From: DAIDKA01 sp963708865
GTDB lineage: Bacteria; Pseudomonadota; Gammaproteobacteria; Steroidobacterales; Steroidobacteraceae
DNA: 64,000 nt
Assembly (NCBI GenBank): GCA_963708865.1
Contig: CAVPUC010000008.1
Coordinates: 248,001 to 312,000 of the forward strand
Direction: 5' to 3'
Each line of letters opens with the position of its first letter. The stretch's first letter is position 1. The notes beneath the pieces were generated by a model. That model made no database searches, was not told where the DNA came from, and saw only the letters and a list, made by a program, of their open reading frames with translations. The position numbers and the translations under genes were made by a program. Below, in pieces: positions 45,053 through 53,943 of the stretch.

Positions 45053-45091
45053 TCGGCCCGGGTTAGCGTCAGTTCACCCGGGCCTTTGATT
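45053..45091 (+). terminator. Intrinsic terminator of the HU-like gene
   Basis: Stem GGCCCGGGT...ACCCGGGCC (45054-45062 and 45076-45084) followed by TTTGATTT, 30 bp after the stop. The other strand could also use it for the convergent hydrolase gene. Confidence 0.75.
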
Positions 45092-45736
45092 TATAAAGGC
45101 GAGAACGGCCTCGCGCAGCTCGGGCAGACGGCCGTGAAAGAAGTGCCCGGCGCCCGCCAGCACCCGGATGAGGGGCGGTGGCCGCAAGCCTTGCGCCCAC
45201 TCGAGCATGCGCTGCGGTGACACCACCTCATCGGCGTCTCCCAGCACTACCAGCCACGGACACTGCGGCGTCACCGCCCCGATAGCCATCCGATCCACGG
45301 CGGGCGCCACGGCCACCACCCCGACGGGCGCTGCCGCAAGGCTCGCGCGCACCGCCACCGCGGCGCCGAAGGAAAATCCCGCCAGCCACACGCGCACCTG
45401 CGGCCAGCGTGCGCGGCAGTAGCGCACCGCGGCCAGCGCATCCTCAACTTCGCCCGGCCCCCCATCGTGCGTGCCGGCGCTGGCGCCAACGCCACGGAAG
45501 TTGAATCGCAGGCTCGGCATCCCCGCATCGTTGAAGGTCCGGCCCAGGGTGTGCACCACCTTGTTGGTCAGGGTGCCGCCGAAGAGGGGGTGCGGATGAC
45601 ACACCACCGCGCACGCCGCGGGTGGCGCAAGCGCGGCGCCGGCCGCGCCGGCGGGAAAGTCCAGACGCGCCTCGAGGTCCCCTGCGGGTCCGCGCAGCAA
45701 GAGGCTCTCGGCCGCGGGGGCAGGCCCCGGGCTCAT
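45074..45736 (-). CDS. Alpha/beta hydrolase (CIB-like, uncharacterised)
   Basis: A 220-aa alpha/beta hydrolase. VCHPHPLFGGTLTNKVVHTL and SLRFNFRGVGASAGTHDGG are typical of the small YsgA/CIB-type hydrolases. The nucleophile elbow is GFSFGAAVAV, the acid lies near VLGDADEVVSP and the His is in GAGHFFHGRLPEL. Substrate unknown. Its start overlaps the htpG stop by 4 bp, so it is cotranscribed with htpG. Confidence 0.8.
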   Translation of the reverse strand: MSPGPAPAAESLLLRGPAGDLEARLDFPAGAAGAALAPPAACAVVCHPHPLFGGTLTNKVVHTLGRTFNDAGMPSLRFNFRGVGASAGTHDGGPGEVEDALAAVRYCRARWPQVRVWLAGFSFGAAVAVRASLAAAPVGVVAVAPAVDRMAIGAVTPQCPWLVVLGDADEVVSPQRMLEWAQGLRPPPLIRVLAGAGHFFHGRLPELREAVLAFINQRPG

Positions 45737-47625
45737 TCGCCGGCGGGAACGGCCAGACGCACCAGCAGCCGGTTCAGGCGCCGCACATAGTCGGCCGGAT
45801 TCACGAGCTGCCCCCCTTCGGACAGCGCCGCCTGGTCATACAGCAGCTGCGCCAGTTCGCGGAACGCGCCGTCCTCCGTCACCCCTTCCAGGTGCCGCAC
45901 GATCGGATGCTCCACATTCAGCTCCAGCACCGGCTTGCTGTCGGGCACTTTCTGGCCCTGAGCCTCCAGGATGCGCCGCATCGCGGACCCAAGGTCGCGC
46001 TCACCCATCACCAGGCACGAGGGCGAATCGGTCAGGCGCGAGGCGACGCGCACTTCGGCGACCCGTTCGCCCAGGGCTTCTTTGACGCGCTTGAGCAGGG
46101 CCTCATGCTCCTTCAGCTGATCCTGCGCCTTGCTGCGCTCGGCCTCCGGGGCGAGGCCCCCCAGCTCGAGGTCGCCACGGGCCGCATCCTTGAAAGGTTT
46201 GCCTTCGAAGCCCTCGACCTGCCCCATCACCCATTCATCGACGCGCTCGGACATCAGCAGCACCTCGACACCGAGCGCTTTGAGCTGCTCAATATGGGGG
46301 CTGCTGCGCGCCGCGGCCACACTGTCGGCGATGACGAAGTAGATGCGCTCCTGGCCGCTCTTCATGCGCCCCAGGTAGTCCTTGAGACTGACCGTCGGGG
46401 CATCCTCGGCCTCGTGGGTGCTGGCGAAGCGCAGGAGCGGCAGGATCTTCTCCCGGTTGGCGTAGTCCTCGGCGAGGCCCTCCTTGAGTACCGCGCCGAA
46501 TTCCTTCCAGAAGGTCGCGTACTTGGCGGGCTCCTCGGCCGCGAGCCTGGCCAGCATTTCCAGCACCCGGCGGGTGAGTCCGCCCTTCATCGCCTCCACG
46601 TCCGCGTCCTGCTGCAGCAGTTCGCGCGAGACATTCAGCGGCAGGTCGCTGGAATCAATCACGCCCTTGATGAAGCGCAGGTACAGCGGCAGGAACTGTT
46701 CGGCATCGTCCATGATGAAGACGCGCCGTACGTACAGTTTGAGGCCGCGGGCGGCATCCCGATGCCACAGGTCAAAGGGCGCGCGGCCGGGCACGTACAG
46801 CAGGCTCGTGTAGTCGCGCTTGCCTTCCACCTTGTTGTGACTCCACGCCAGAGGTTCGGTGGGGTCGTGCGCGATGTGCTCGTAGAACTGCTTGTATTCC
46901 TCGTCGGTCACTTCGGTGCGGGGGCGCGTCCACAGGGCCCGGGCCTGGTTGACGGCCTCGAACGGCTGCTCGCCCTCCCCGGCCTTGCGCATCAGCACCG
47001 GGAAGCTCAGGTGGTCCGAGTACTTGTGGATCAGGGAGCGCAGGCGCCAGCTGTCGGCGAATTCCTTGGTGTCCTCCTTCAGATGCAGGATGACGGTAGT
47101 GCCGCGCTCCGGCAGCTCCACGTTCTCCACCGTGAACTTGCCATCGGCGCTCGACTCCCAGTGCACGCCGGCGCTGGCAGGCTCGCCGGCCTTGCGGGTC
47201 AGCACCTCCACCCGCTCCGCAACGATGAATGCCGAATAGAAGCCCACGCCGAACTGGCCGATGAGCTGCGAATCCTTCTGCTGGTCCCCGGACAGGGACT
47301 TGAAGAACTCGGCGGTGCCCGAGCGGGCGATGGTGCCGAGGTTCGCGATCACCTCGTCGCGGTTCATGCCGATGCCATTGTCACGGATCTTGAGCGTCGC
47401 TGCGGCCGGATCTCCCTCCACCCACACCGACAGGGTGGTGTCGTCGGCCAGCAGGGCCGGCTGGGCGATCGCCTCGAACCGCAGCCGGTCGTTGGCATCC
47501 GAGGCATTGGAAATGAGTTCCCGGAGGAAGATTTCCTTGTGGCTGTAGAGCGAATGGATCATCAGCTGCAAGAGCTGACTCACCTCGGCCTGGAAGCCAA
47601 GGGTGGTTTTCTGGTTTTCAGTCAT
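45733..47625 (-). CDS. htpG: Molecular chaperone HtpG (Hsp90)
   Basis: A 630-aa Hsp90. N-terminal GHKL ATPase with ELISNASDANDRLRFEA, KIRDNGIGMNRDEVI, IGQFGVGFYSAFIVAE and GTTVILHLKED; the middle domain with LYVRRVFIMDD and LPLNVSRELLQQ; and a C-terminal dimerisation domain. All catalytic blocks are intact and length is standard. It ends in overlap with a hydrolase gene. Confidence 0.97.
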   Translation of the reverse strand: MTENQKTTLGFQAEVSQLLQLMIHSLYSHKEIFLRELISNASDANDRLRFEAIAQPALLADDTTLSVWVEGDPAAATLKIRDNGIGMNRDEVIANLGTIARSGTAEFFKSLSGDQQKDSQLIGQFGVGFYSAFIVAERVEVLTRKAGEPASAGVHWESSADGKFTVENVELPERGTTVILHLKEDTKEFADSWRLRSLIHKYSDHLSFPVLMRKAGEGEQPFEAVNQARALWTRPRTEVTDEEYKQFYEHIAHDPTEPLAWSHNKVEGKRDYTSLLYVPGRAPFDLWHRDAARGLKLYVRRVFIMDDAEQFLPLYLRFIKGVIDSSDLPLNVSRELLQQDADVEAMKGGLTRRVLEMLARLAAEEPAKYATFWKEFGAVLKEGLAEDYANREKILPLLRFASTHEAEDAPTVSLKDYLGRMKSGQERIYFVIADSVAAARSSPHIEQLKALGVEVLLMSERVDEWVMGQVEGFEGKPFKDAARGDLELGGLAPEAERSKAQDQLKEHEALLKRVKEALGERVAEVRVASRLTDSPSCLVMGERDLGSAMRRILEAQGQKVPDSKPVLELNVEHPIVRHLEGVTEDGAFRELAQLLYDQAALSEGGQLVNPADYVRRLNRLLVRLAVPAGE

Positions 47626-47723
47626 GCGCGGTCCTGCCGGTCAAAAAGGTAAGCAGGCGTGCATCTTGGGTATCCCGGCGGATTTTTCAAGCCGGAATCG
47701 CTGTTTTATGGGACGGTGGCCCC

Positions 47724-47837
47724 TCAGCGACGTGGCAGCAGGCTGCCCTGCATCACCAGGAAGGCGCGGGACACCAGGCAGCGGCTCACGCCGACCAGGT
47801 CATCAAGCTCGTCCCAAAGCAGCAGCAGTCGTTCCAT
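47724..47837 (-). CDS. Possible 37-aa small protein
   Basis: A short frame MERLLLLWDELDDLVGVSRCL...RR in the gap between htpG and parA, divergent from parA. The N-terminus ERLLLLWDELDDLVG is amphipathic and protein-like rather than compositionally random, and the frame is closed by TGA. The ribosome site is weak. I do not know its function. Transcription from the parA-htpG intergenic region toward htpG is assumed. Confidence 0.4.
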   Translation of the reverse strand: MERLLLLWDELDDLVGVSRCLVSRAFLVMQGSLLPRR

Positions 47838-47925
47838 GGGACAAGCCTACAAACTCACTGCGGCCTGCGGCGTGTCTGAGATCTCACCTTGCGGCTGTGG
47901 GGCGGCACCAGTACCCTGTGATTCC

Positions 47926-48633
47926 ATGCAGCGCATCGTCGTCCTGAACCCCAAGGGCGGGTCCGGCAAGACGACCATCGCCGTGAATCTGGCCGGCTAC
48001 TTCGCCTCGCAGCAGCAGCAGCCGGTGCTCATGGATTATGACCCGCAGGGATCATCGGGGCGGTGGGTGTCGAAACGCGATCCGGCACGCCCCAAGGTAC
48101 ACCTGATCTCGGCGCATGAACGCGACCCGCGCGTGACCCGTACCTTCCAGCTGCGTCTGCCGCCGGGCGCGACCCATATCATCTTGGATACTCCGGCTGC
48201 GGTGAACAGTCAGGCCATGGTCGAGCTGACGCGGCAGGCGGACAAGATCCTGGTTCCCGTGTGTCCCTCGGATATCGATATCCATGCGGCTTCGCGCTGT
48301 ATCCGGGATCTGCTGCTGGTGGCCAAGATCCGGCGCCACGACAATCGCCTGGCCGTGATCGCCAATCGGGTCAAGGTGCAGACGCTGGTGTACCAGTCGC
48401 TGCTGCGCTTCCTGGAATCGCTGGGCATTCCGTTCGTGGCAACGCTGCGCGACTCGCAGAACTACATTCGCGCGGTGGAATCCGGCACCGGAATCCATGA
48501 AATGAAGGACAACCAGGTCCTCGAGGACACTCAGGCCTGGGAGCCGCTCACCGCCTGGCTTGCCAGCCCGGGCGCCGCGCAGCGGCCCGCCGCCCGCGCG
48601 GTGAAATCCGAAGCCCGCGCCAAAATCGTCTGA
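47926..48633 (+). CDS. ParA/MinD-family ATPase, orphan
   Basis: A 235-aa deviant Walker ATPase with IVVLNPKGGSGKTTIAVNLAGYFA (KGGSGKTT), Walker A' MDYDPQGSS and switch region IILDTPAAVN. The C-terminal half (ILVPVCPSDIDIHAASRCIRDLL, FVATLRDSQNYIRAVESG) fits small ParA proteins that position cargo. No parB or centromere-like repeat lies beside it, so it is not the chromosome partition locus. Cargo unknown; chemosensory or pilus machinery in the same region is only a guess. ATG at 47926 sits directly on the P-loop strand. Confidence 0.85.
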   Translation: MQRIVVLNPKGGSGKTTIAVNLAGYFASQQQQPVLMDYDPQGSSGRWVSKRDPARPKVHLISAHERDPRVTRTFQLRLPPGATHIILDTPAAVNSQAMVELTRQADKILVPVCPSDIDIHAASRCIRDLLLVAKIRRHDNRLAVIANRVKVQTLVYQSLLRFLESLGIPFVATLRDSQNYIRAVESGTGIHEMKDNQVLEDTQAWEPLTAWLASPGAAQRPAARAVKSEARAKIV

Positions 48634-48637
48634 AGCG

Positions 48638-48886
48638 TTATTTGCGCTTCGGATCAGGCTCCGCTTCCCACGATCCCTTCACCTGATCGGCCCAGTTCTT
48701 GTAGTTGCTCCAGGTGTAGAGATTGCGCGTGATCGCCGCGTGACGCGTGCGCGCCCGCTGCATGCGATCCAGCCACGAGCCGTACTCCTCGGTGCCCGCG
48801 AGCGGCGGGGCGATCGGCGGAACCATTGCGGCGGGCTCTACCGGGGCGCCGATAGGCCCTCCCCGCGTCCTGTCAGATGAGTTCAT
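48638..48886 (-). CDS. Small hypothetical protein, Pro-rich N-terminus
   Basis: An 82-aa protein converging with the parA gene (4 bp between stops). The first ~30 residues are Pro/Ala-rich (PAAMVPPIAPPLAGTEE). The rest is helical and aromatic: YGSWLDRMQRARTRHAAITR, YTWSNYKNWADQVKG. No signal peptide or membrane segment. I do not recognise a family; the ordered C-terminal half and isolated frame suggest a real gene. Confidence 0.55.
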   Translation of the reverse strand: MNSSDRTRGGPIGAPVEPAAMVPPIAPPLAGTEEYGSWLDRMQRARTRHAAITRNLYTWSNYKNWADQVKGSWEAEPDPKRK

Positions 48887-49033
48887 GCGACAACTCCTAA
48901 AGTGGTTCCCGCGAGCGTACGGAGTTGGGGCAGTAAACCTACAGGAACTGGGTCACACCCACCGCCCGCGCCAAGCGATGTGTCAGCGATAATGCAGACG
49001 CAGATTGCCGCGTCGCGGCGGCGGCGTGTTATG

Positions 49034-50422
49034 TCACGCAACGAGTCGATAGCACGGCTTGTAGACCGAGCCGGGCAGCTTCATGCGTCCTTGCGCGACA
49101 AACGCCGTGAGCAGCTCATCCAACAGGCGCATCACGTTCTGATCGCCGGTGAGTTCGTACGGACCTTGCTGTTCGATGGCCTGCACGCCGTAGTCCTTCA
49201 CGTTGCCGGTGACGATGCCGGAGAACGCTCGGCGCAGATTCGCGGCCAGCATGTGCGAAGGTTGCGAGCGCGACAGGACCAGCGAGCGCATCGACTCGTG
49301 CGAAACCTGGAAGGGTCGCTGCAGCTCGACACCGACCGAGAGCAGCCAGTTGAAATTGTACGAATCACTGCGCTCGCGCCGGAACGTCCGCACCGCCTCC
49401 ATGCCGGCGACCATGCGCCGCGCCACCGCCGCCGGATCATCGATGATCACTTCAAGCCGCTGCAGCGCCGCGCGACCCAGCGTGCCTTCGACGAAGCGCA
49501 GGATGCGCTCGAAGTAGCCGGCGCTCGCGGCGGGTCCGGTGAGCACCACCGGAAAGGGCTGCTCGGCGTTGGCCGGGTCGAGCAGCAAACCGGTCAGGTA
49601 GAGGATTTCCTCGGCGGTACCCGCGCCGCCCGGAAACACCACGATGCCGTGGCCCATGCGCACGAAGGCCTCGAGGCGCTTTTCGATGTCGGGAAGAATC
49701 ACCAGCTGGCTGACGATGGGATTGGGGGGCTCCGCGGCGATGATGCCGGGTTCGGTAAGGCCGATGTAGCGGCTCTGTCCGGCGCGCTGCTTGGCGTGGC
49801 CGATGGTCGCGCCCTTCATGGGGCCCTTCATCGCACCCGGCCCGCACCCGGTGCACACATCCAGGCCGCGCAGGCCCAGCTCGTAGCCCACTTTCTTGGT
49901 GTAGTGGTATTCGGCATCGCCGATCGAATGGCCTCCCCAGCACACGACCAGGTTCGGGTAGCCCTTGTACTCGAGCGCGCGCGCGTTGCGCAGGATGCGG
50001 AACACCGCATTGGTGACGGCATCGGAGTCCGTGAGCGACACCATGCGGCTGTCGATGATTTCACCGGCGATATAGATGACGTCGCGCAAGACGGCGAACA
50101 GGTGCTCTTTGATGCCGCGGATCATCTCGCCGTCCACAAACGCCGTGGGCGGAGCGTGCTTGATTTCAAGCTTGATGCCCCGCGCATGCCGCACCACCTC
50201 GATATCGAAGTCCGCGTAGCGCTCGAGGATTTCCTTGGCGTTGTCGGTATCGTTGCCGGTATTGAGCACCGCCAGGGCACACTTGCGAAACAGGCTGTGC
50301 AGCCCGCTGTGGCTGGTGTCGAGGAGCTTGGTGATCTCCTCCTGGGAAAGATTCTCGAGGCTGCCGCGCGGCGCGACCAGGGCGTCCACCGAATCGGGAA
50401 TGACGATACTGCTGGTGTTCAC
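49034..50422 (-). CDS. ppnN: Pyrimidine/purine nucleotide 5'-monophosphate nucleosidase
   Basis: A 462-aa LOG-family enzyme of the long YgdH/PpnN type that hydrolyses nucleoside monophosphates to base and ribose 5-phosphate and is regulated by (p)ppGpp in E. coli. The LOG signature VVFPGGAGTAEEILYL is intact, with VVCWGGHSIGDAEYHYTKKVGYELGLRGLDVCTGCGPGAMKGPMKGA before it. Family N- and C-terminal domains flank the core (MNTSSIVIPDSVDAL; GPYELTGDQNVMRLLDELL). Length is standard. Confidence 0.94.
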   Translation of the reverse strand: MNTSSIVIPDSVDALVAPRGSLENLSQEEITKLLDTSHSGLHSLFRKCALAVLNTGNDTDNAKEILERYADFDIEVVRHARGIKLEIKHAPPTAFVDGEMIRGIKEHLFAVLRDVIYIAGEIIDSRMVSLTDSDAVTNAVFRILRNARALEYKGYPNLVVCWGGHSIGDAEYHYTKKVGYELGLRGLDVCTGCGPGAMKGPMKGATIGHAKQRAGQSRYIGLTEPGIIAAEPPNPIVSQLVILPDIEKRLEAFVRMGHGIVVFPGGAGTAEEILYLTGLLLDPANAEQPFPVVLTGPAASAGYFERILRFVEGTLGRAALQRLEVIIDDPAAVARRMVAGMEAVRTFRRERSDSYNFNWLLSVGVELQRPFQVSHESMRSLVLSRSQPSHMLAANLRRAFSGIVTGNVKDYGVQAIEQQGPYELTGDQNVMRLLDELLTAFVAQGRMKLPGSVYKPCYRLVA

Positions 50423-50433
50423 GGCCCGTGAGT

Positions 50434-51054
50434 CTACGGCAGGATGTCGATGGGCGTATCCGGCGGCGTCATCAGCCAGATCTCCAGCATGTCCGAGTCC
50501 GACACCGCGATACAGCCGTCCGTCCAGTCGCGCTTCTCGTAATAGGTCGGCTCGCGGCGCAGCTCATTGGGCAGGCCGTGGATCATGATCGATCCGCCCG
50601 GCGTCAGCCGGTTGCGGCGCGCCCGCTGCAGGTCCCGGTCGTTGGGATAGGACACCTGGATGGACAGGAAGTACTCGCTGCGCGGATTGCGCCGGGTCAG
50701 CTGGTAGTGACCCTCCGGCGTGCGCGAGTCGCCTTCCTGCTCCTTCGGTCCCACCGGGTTCAGGCCCAGTGCCACGCGGTACGAGCGCAATACGGTGTCG
50801 CCGTGCATGAGATCCATGCGCCGCGCGGCTTTGCGCACGATGACCCGGTCCGCCAGGAGCGGCGCCGGCACCGCGCTCGCATCCCCGGCGCTCGAGTCTG
50901 CCTGCGCGCGCGCCGTCTCCTTGCCGGGACTCTGCGCCTTGGCGTAGAGGTAGTCCGCGGCCGCGGCAGTGCCCAGGGCGGCGCCTGCGACCAGCGCCAG
51001 CAGCGCCGCTGCGGCGGCCCTGCCGAGCCTTCTGAAAACCAGACGATCAGACAT
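50434..51054 (-). CDS. L,D-transpeptidase (YkuD family)
   Basis: A 206-aa protein with an N-terminal membrane anchor or signal (AAAAALLALVAGAALGTAAAA) and a YkuD domain from about residue 70. The catalytic region shows SIMIHGLPNE (His) and WTDGCIAVSDSDM (Cys in DGCIAVS). It probably forms 3-3 peptidoglycan links or attaches proteins. ATG at 51054 (MSDRLVFRRLG) is chosen over the longer frame. It lies next to the MltD-like gene on the same strand, both acting on murein. Confidence 0.88.
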   Translation of the reverse strand: MSDRLVFRRLGRAAAAALLALVAGAALGTAAAADYLYAKAQSPGKETARAQADSSAGDASAVPAPLLADRVIVRKAARRMDLMHGDTVLRSYRVALGLNPVGPKEQEGDSRTPEGHYQLTRRNPRSEYFLSIQVSYPNDRDLQRARRNRLTPGGSIMIHGLPNELRREPTYYEKRDWTDGCIAVSDSDMLEIWLMTPPDTPIDILP

Positions 51055-51143
51055 ATTGGCAATTATAGAGGGTCTGGCGGCGTTTCGGCGAAGTGCATCC
51101 GTCACAGCCGCCGCGGCTGTGACGCCATTTCCCGACAAACGTC

Positions 51144-53672
51144 TCAATTGTCACCACCGGCATTGCCGAGATCCTCCACGCGCGGCACGACAATCTGCGT
51201 GCCGGCCTTGAGCGCATCGAAGCTCACATCCGGGTTGTACTGCTGCAGCAGCCACTCCGGCAGATCACCGAAGCGATGGGTCAGCCCCCACAGCGAATCA
51301 CCGGAACGCGCCACATGCACCTGCGTGCCGGATATGCGGTGCGAGGCAAAGTACGCCGCCTCCAGCTGGCGATGATAATCGCGGCGCTGCGCTTCAAACA
51401 TGGCGTGCGTGCTGCGCGCGAAATCCAGCTTCAGCTTGTGCCCGATGCGCACGCGTCCCGCGCCGCGCACATGATTCAACGCGCGCAGCCGCGCCGTGCC
51501 GACATCCAGCCAGGCGGCATAGGCGCCCAGCGTCTCGGTTGCCGCGACCACGATGGTGTCGTCGGCCGCCACCGAGTAGTCGGTGGCGTCGGCATTGTCG
51601 GCCGCCACGATACTCGCCGGCCCCAGCCCCGGCGTGATGTCCTCGGCCTGCTTGGCGGACACCGGCTCGGATGCGGCCAGCGGCTTGTCCTGCGCCACCG
51701 CGCGAGCATCCTGCTCGCTTTCCTGCTGCGCGACTTGCGGGGAGACACCGCCCGCATTGGTCTCCGGCTCCACGTTCGGCGCCACCGCCGCGTTCGATGC
51801 GGGACCGCCGGCAACCGTGGCGGCATCGGTGGTCGTGGTGACCGCGGCGGCAGCGGGCGCAGGTATTCGCGGCGACGATGGCCGCTTCGGGTGGTGTGGT
51901 CGGCGCAGCCGGTGCGGTGGAGGCCGCTTCGGCCGCAGCGCCGAGGTGGTGGCCGCGACGCTGGCTGGCGCACTCGGCGCACTTGAGGCGGCGGCCAGCG
52001 CAGGTACCTCGCCAGGCGCCGGCGCGGCGCCTGGCGGCGCGGAACTCGCGGCCGCGACGCTCGCCGAGTCGGCAACCGTGTGGTCGGGGACGTGATCCGC
52101 CCGCGCGACGCTCACCCGCACCGGGGTCGCCTCGGGAACCCGCACGAAGCGTCCCGGCCGCAGGCGCGTACGGGCGCTGATGCCGTTGAGCCGCGCCAGC
52201 TCGCCGGGCTTCATGCCGTAGTCCCCGGCGATGCTGGCGAGCGTTTCACCCTTCATGACCTTGCGCCGCTCCGGCACCGTCTGACGGGCCTGCAGATCCG
52301 CAGGCGAGAGGCGCGCCGCCAGCATGTCGCTCGTCCAGGTGGGCCCGGTGAGCGGCAGACGCAGCACATAGCCCTGCGGCACGCGCCGCCGGCCTTCCCA
52401 GCACGCCGGCAGCAAGGCCGGATTCAGGCGACGCAGTTCATCGGCGCTCAGATGCAGTGCGTGCGTGAGGGCGCTGACGGTCACGAAACCCGGCAGGGTC
52501 ACTTCCTGGAACTTGGCCGCGGGCTCGCGCTTGATGGGACCGAAGTATTTTTCCGGGTTGCGGTCCACCGTGAGCGCCGCGAGGAAGGACACATAGTAGT
52601 TGCGCGACGCAAATCCGAAGCTCGGGCTGTGGTAGTTGCGCAGGACCATCACGATGTCATCCGAGCCGACCGCTTCCTTGGCCCGCCGCACGCCCTCGGC
52701 CCCATGGTTGTAGGCCGTCAGCGCCAAGGGCCAGGTGCCCAACAGCCGGTAATTGAAGCTCAGCAGCTGCGCCGCCGCCTCGGTGGCGCGGAACGGATCC
52801 ATGCGATCATCGACCGCCGAATCGATGCGCATGTAGCGCCGCCCCGTGGAGCGCATGAACTGCCACAGTCCGGCTGCGCCGGCTTTGGAATACGCCGCCG
52901 CATTGAAGGACGACTCCACATGCGGCAGCACCGCCAGTTCCAGGGGCATGTCGAGACTCGCCAGCGTGTCCACGATATGCTGCTGCCACAACCCGGCACG
53001 CAGCAACCCCTCACGGAAACGATCCGATTGGCCGAGCTGAAAGCGCACGTCCTCGACGGCGCTCAATAAACGCGCCGGCGTGCCGGCCTCGCCCCACATG
53101 TCGCGGATGTGCTGATCCTCGGGCGAGAGCGTGCCGGTGGCGCCGGCGATGCGCTTGAGCGCCGCGACGATCCTCATTCGCGCGGCCTCCACGAGGCGCT
53201 CGCGCTGCCTGGCACTCATGTCGGGGCCGAACTGCACGGTCTCGTAGACGACGCCGAGGTTGTACTGGTCGTGCAAAAATCCTGCGTTGGTGCCGATTTC
53301 CGTATAGACGCGAATCCAGAAATTCACATCCCGGTCGAGCGCGGGCGGCTGTGGAAACAGCTTGTCGAGTACCCGAGGCGCCACGGTGGCGGCGGCCGCG
53401 GCCGCGGGCGGGCCACCGGTGAGCACGGGCGGGACATCGGTCGCCGAGGCGGCAGCCTCGGAGGCGGCGATCGGCGTGGCGGGCATCGGTTCGGCAGGCA
53501 CAGGGGTGGGCGCCGAGCTCGCGGCAACACTCACCGGCACCCCAACCTTAGCGTCGTCGGCCGGCGTCCGGGGCTTTGGCGCCGTCGTCGAGCAGGCCGC
53601 CACGCCCAACGCCAGCGCGACCAGGCAGGGGAGAAGCCATTTCCAGTTCGTCGTACGGAGTGTCGGAGGCAT
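51144..53672 (-). CDS. mltD: MltD-like lytic transglycosylase lipoprotein with LysM domains
   Basis: An 842-aa lipoprotein (lipobox LGVAAC). The SLT domain is near residues 225-390, with catalytic Glu in LPHVESSFNAAAYSKAGAAGLWQFM and AYNHGAEGVRRA. LysM-type repeats follow (ERRKVMKGETLASIAGDYGMKPGELARLNG near 485; VAADDTIVVAATETLGAYAAW; VARSGDSLWGLTHRFGDLPEWLLQQYN at the end). E. coli MltD is about 450 aa; the extra length is Ala/Pro/Val-rich linker. Within the linker near 51865-51945 the frame turns Arg/Pro/His-rich (LRPKRPPPHRLRRP), while another frame keeps the Ala/Pro composition. This suggests two compensating indels. Confidence 0.88.
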   Translation of the reverse strand: MPPTLRTTNWKWLLPCLVALALGVAACSTTAPKPRTPADDAKVGVPVSVAASSAPTPVPAEPMPATPIAASEAAASATDVPPVLTGGPPAAAAAATVAPRVLDKLFPQPPALDRDVNFWIRVYTEIGTNAGFLHDQYNLGVVYETVQFGPDMSARQRERLVEAARMRIVAALKRIAGATGTLSPEDQHIRDMWGEAGTPARLLSAVEDVRFQLGQSDRFREGLLRAGLWQQHIVDTLASLDMPLELAVLPHVESSFNAAAYSKAGAAGLWQFMRSTGRRYMRIDSAVDDRMDPFRATEAAAQLLSFNYRLLGTWPLALTAYNHGAEGVRRAKEAVGSDDIVMVLRNYHSPSFGFASRNYYVSFLAALTVDRNPEKYFGPIKREPAAKFQEVTLPGFVTVSALTHALHLSADELRRLNPALLPACWEGRRRVPQGYVLRLPLTGPTWTSDMLAARLSPADLQARQTVPERRKVMKGETLASIAGDYGMKPGELARLNGISARTRLRPGRFVRVPEATPVRVSVARADHVPDHTVADSASVAAASSAPPGAAPAPGEVPALAAASSAPSAPASVAATTSALRPKRPPPHRLRRPHHPKRPSSPRIPAPAAAAVTTTTDAATVAGGPASNAAVAPNVEPETNAGGVSPQVAQQESEQDARAVAQDKPLAASEPVSAKQAEDITPGLGPASIVAADNADATDYSVAADDTIVVAATETLGAYAAWLDVGTARLRALNHVRGAGRVRIGHKLKLDFARSTHAMFEAQRRDYHRQLEAAYFASHRISGTQVHVARSGDSLWGLTHRFGDLPEWLLQQYNPDVSFDALKAGTQIVVPRVEDLGNAGGDN

Positions 53673-53917
53673 TTACACATGCAATCAGCACGTTTATCTT
53701 CATACAATTCATTAGGTTAATCATATCTTGTATCGCGCTGTGCCCCGGCATCGATGCGTTGAGCGTCGAGGATCTTGACACTACCTCGCGCACTGCACCA
53801 AACCCATCCACGATTGGAGCCTCGCGAGGTCCCGAAGGGTCGCATATGGGGCGCTGCGCCACGGTTGAACACCGTCTCAGATACAAGATGTCACATGACA
53901 GCGTGCGTTATGCGCCG
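53673..53917. other. Intergenic region between mltD and the small-RNA promoter
   Basis: About 245 bp with no supported gene. It holds an inverted pair ATCTTGTATC (near 53725-53734) and GATACAAGAT (53880-53889), and a short inverted repeat TGTCA-CA-TGACA (53889-53900). Regulatory function is possible for both flanking units. Confidence 0.45.
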
Positions 53918-53933
53918 TGGCACGCAGGTTGCT
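53918..53933 (+). promoter_or_regulatory. Sigma54 (RpoN) promoter
   Basis: TGGCACG-CAGG-TTGCT matches the -24/-12 consensus exactly, with GG at 53919-53920 and GC at 53931-53932 separated by the required 10 bp. Transcription would start near 53944. No coding gene begins within a normal leader distance, and a strong terminator lies 175 nt downstream. Confidence 0.85.
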
Positions 53934-53943
53934 TATACCTCTA

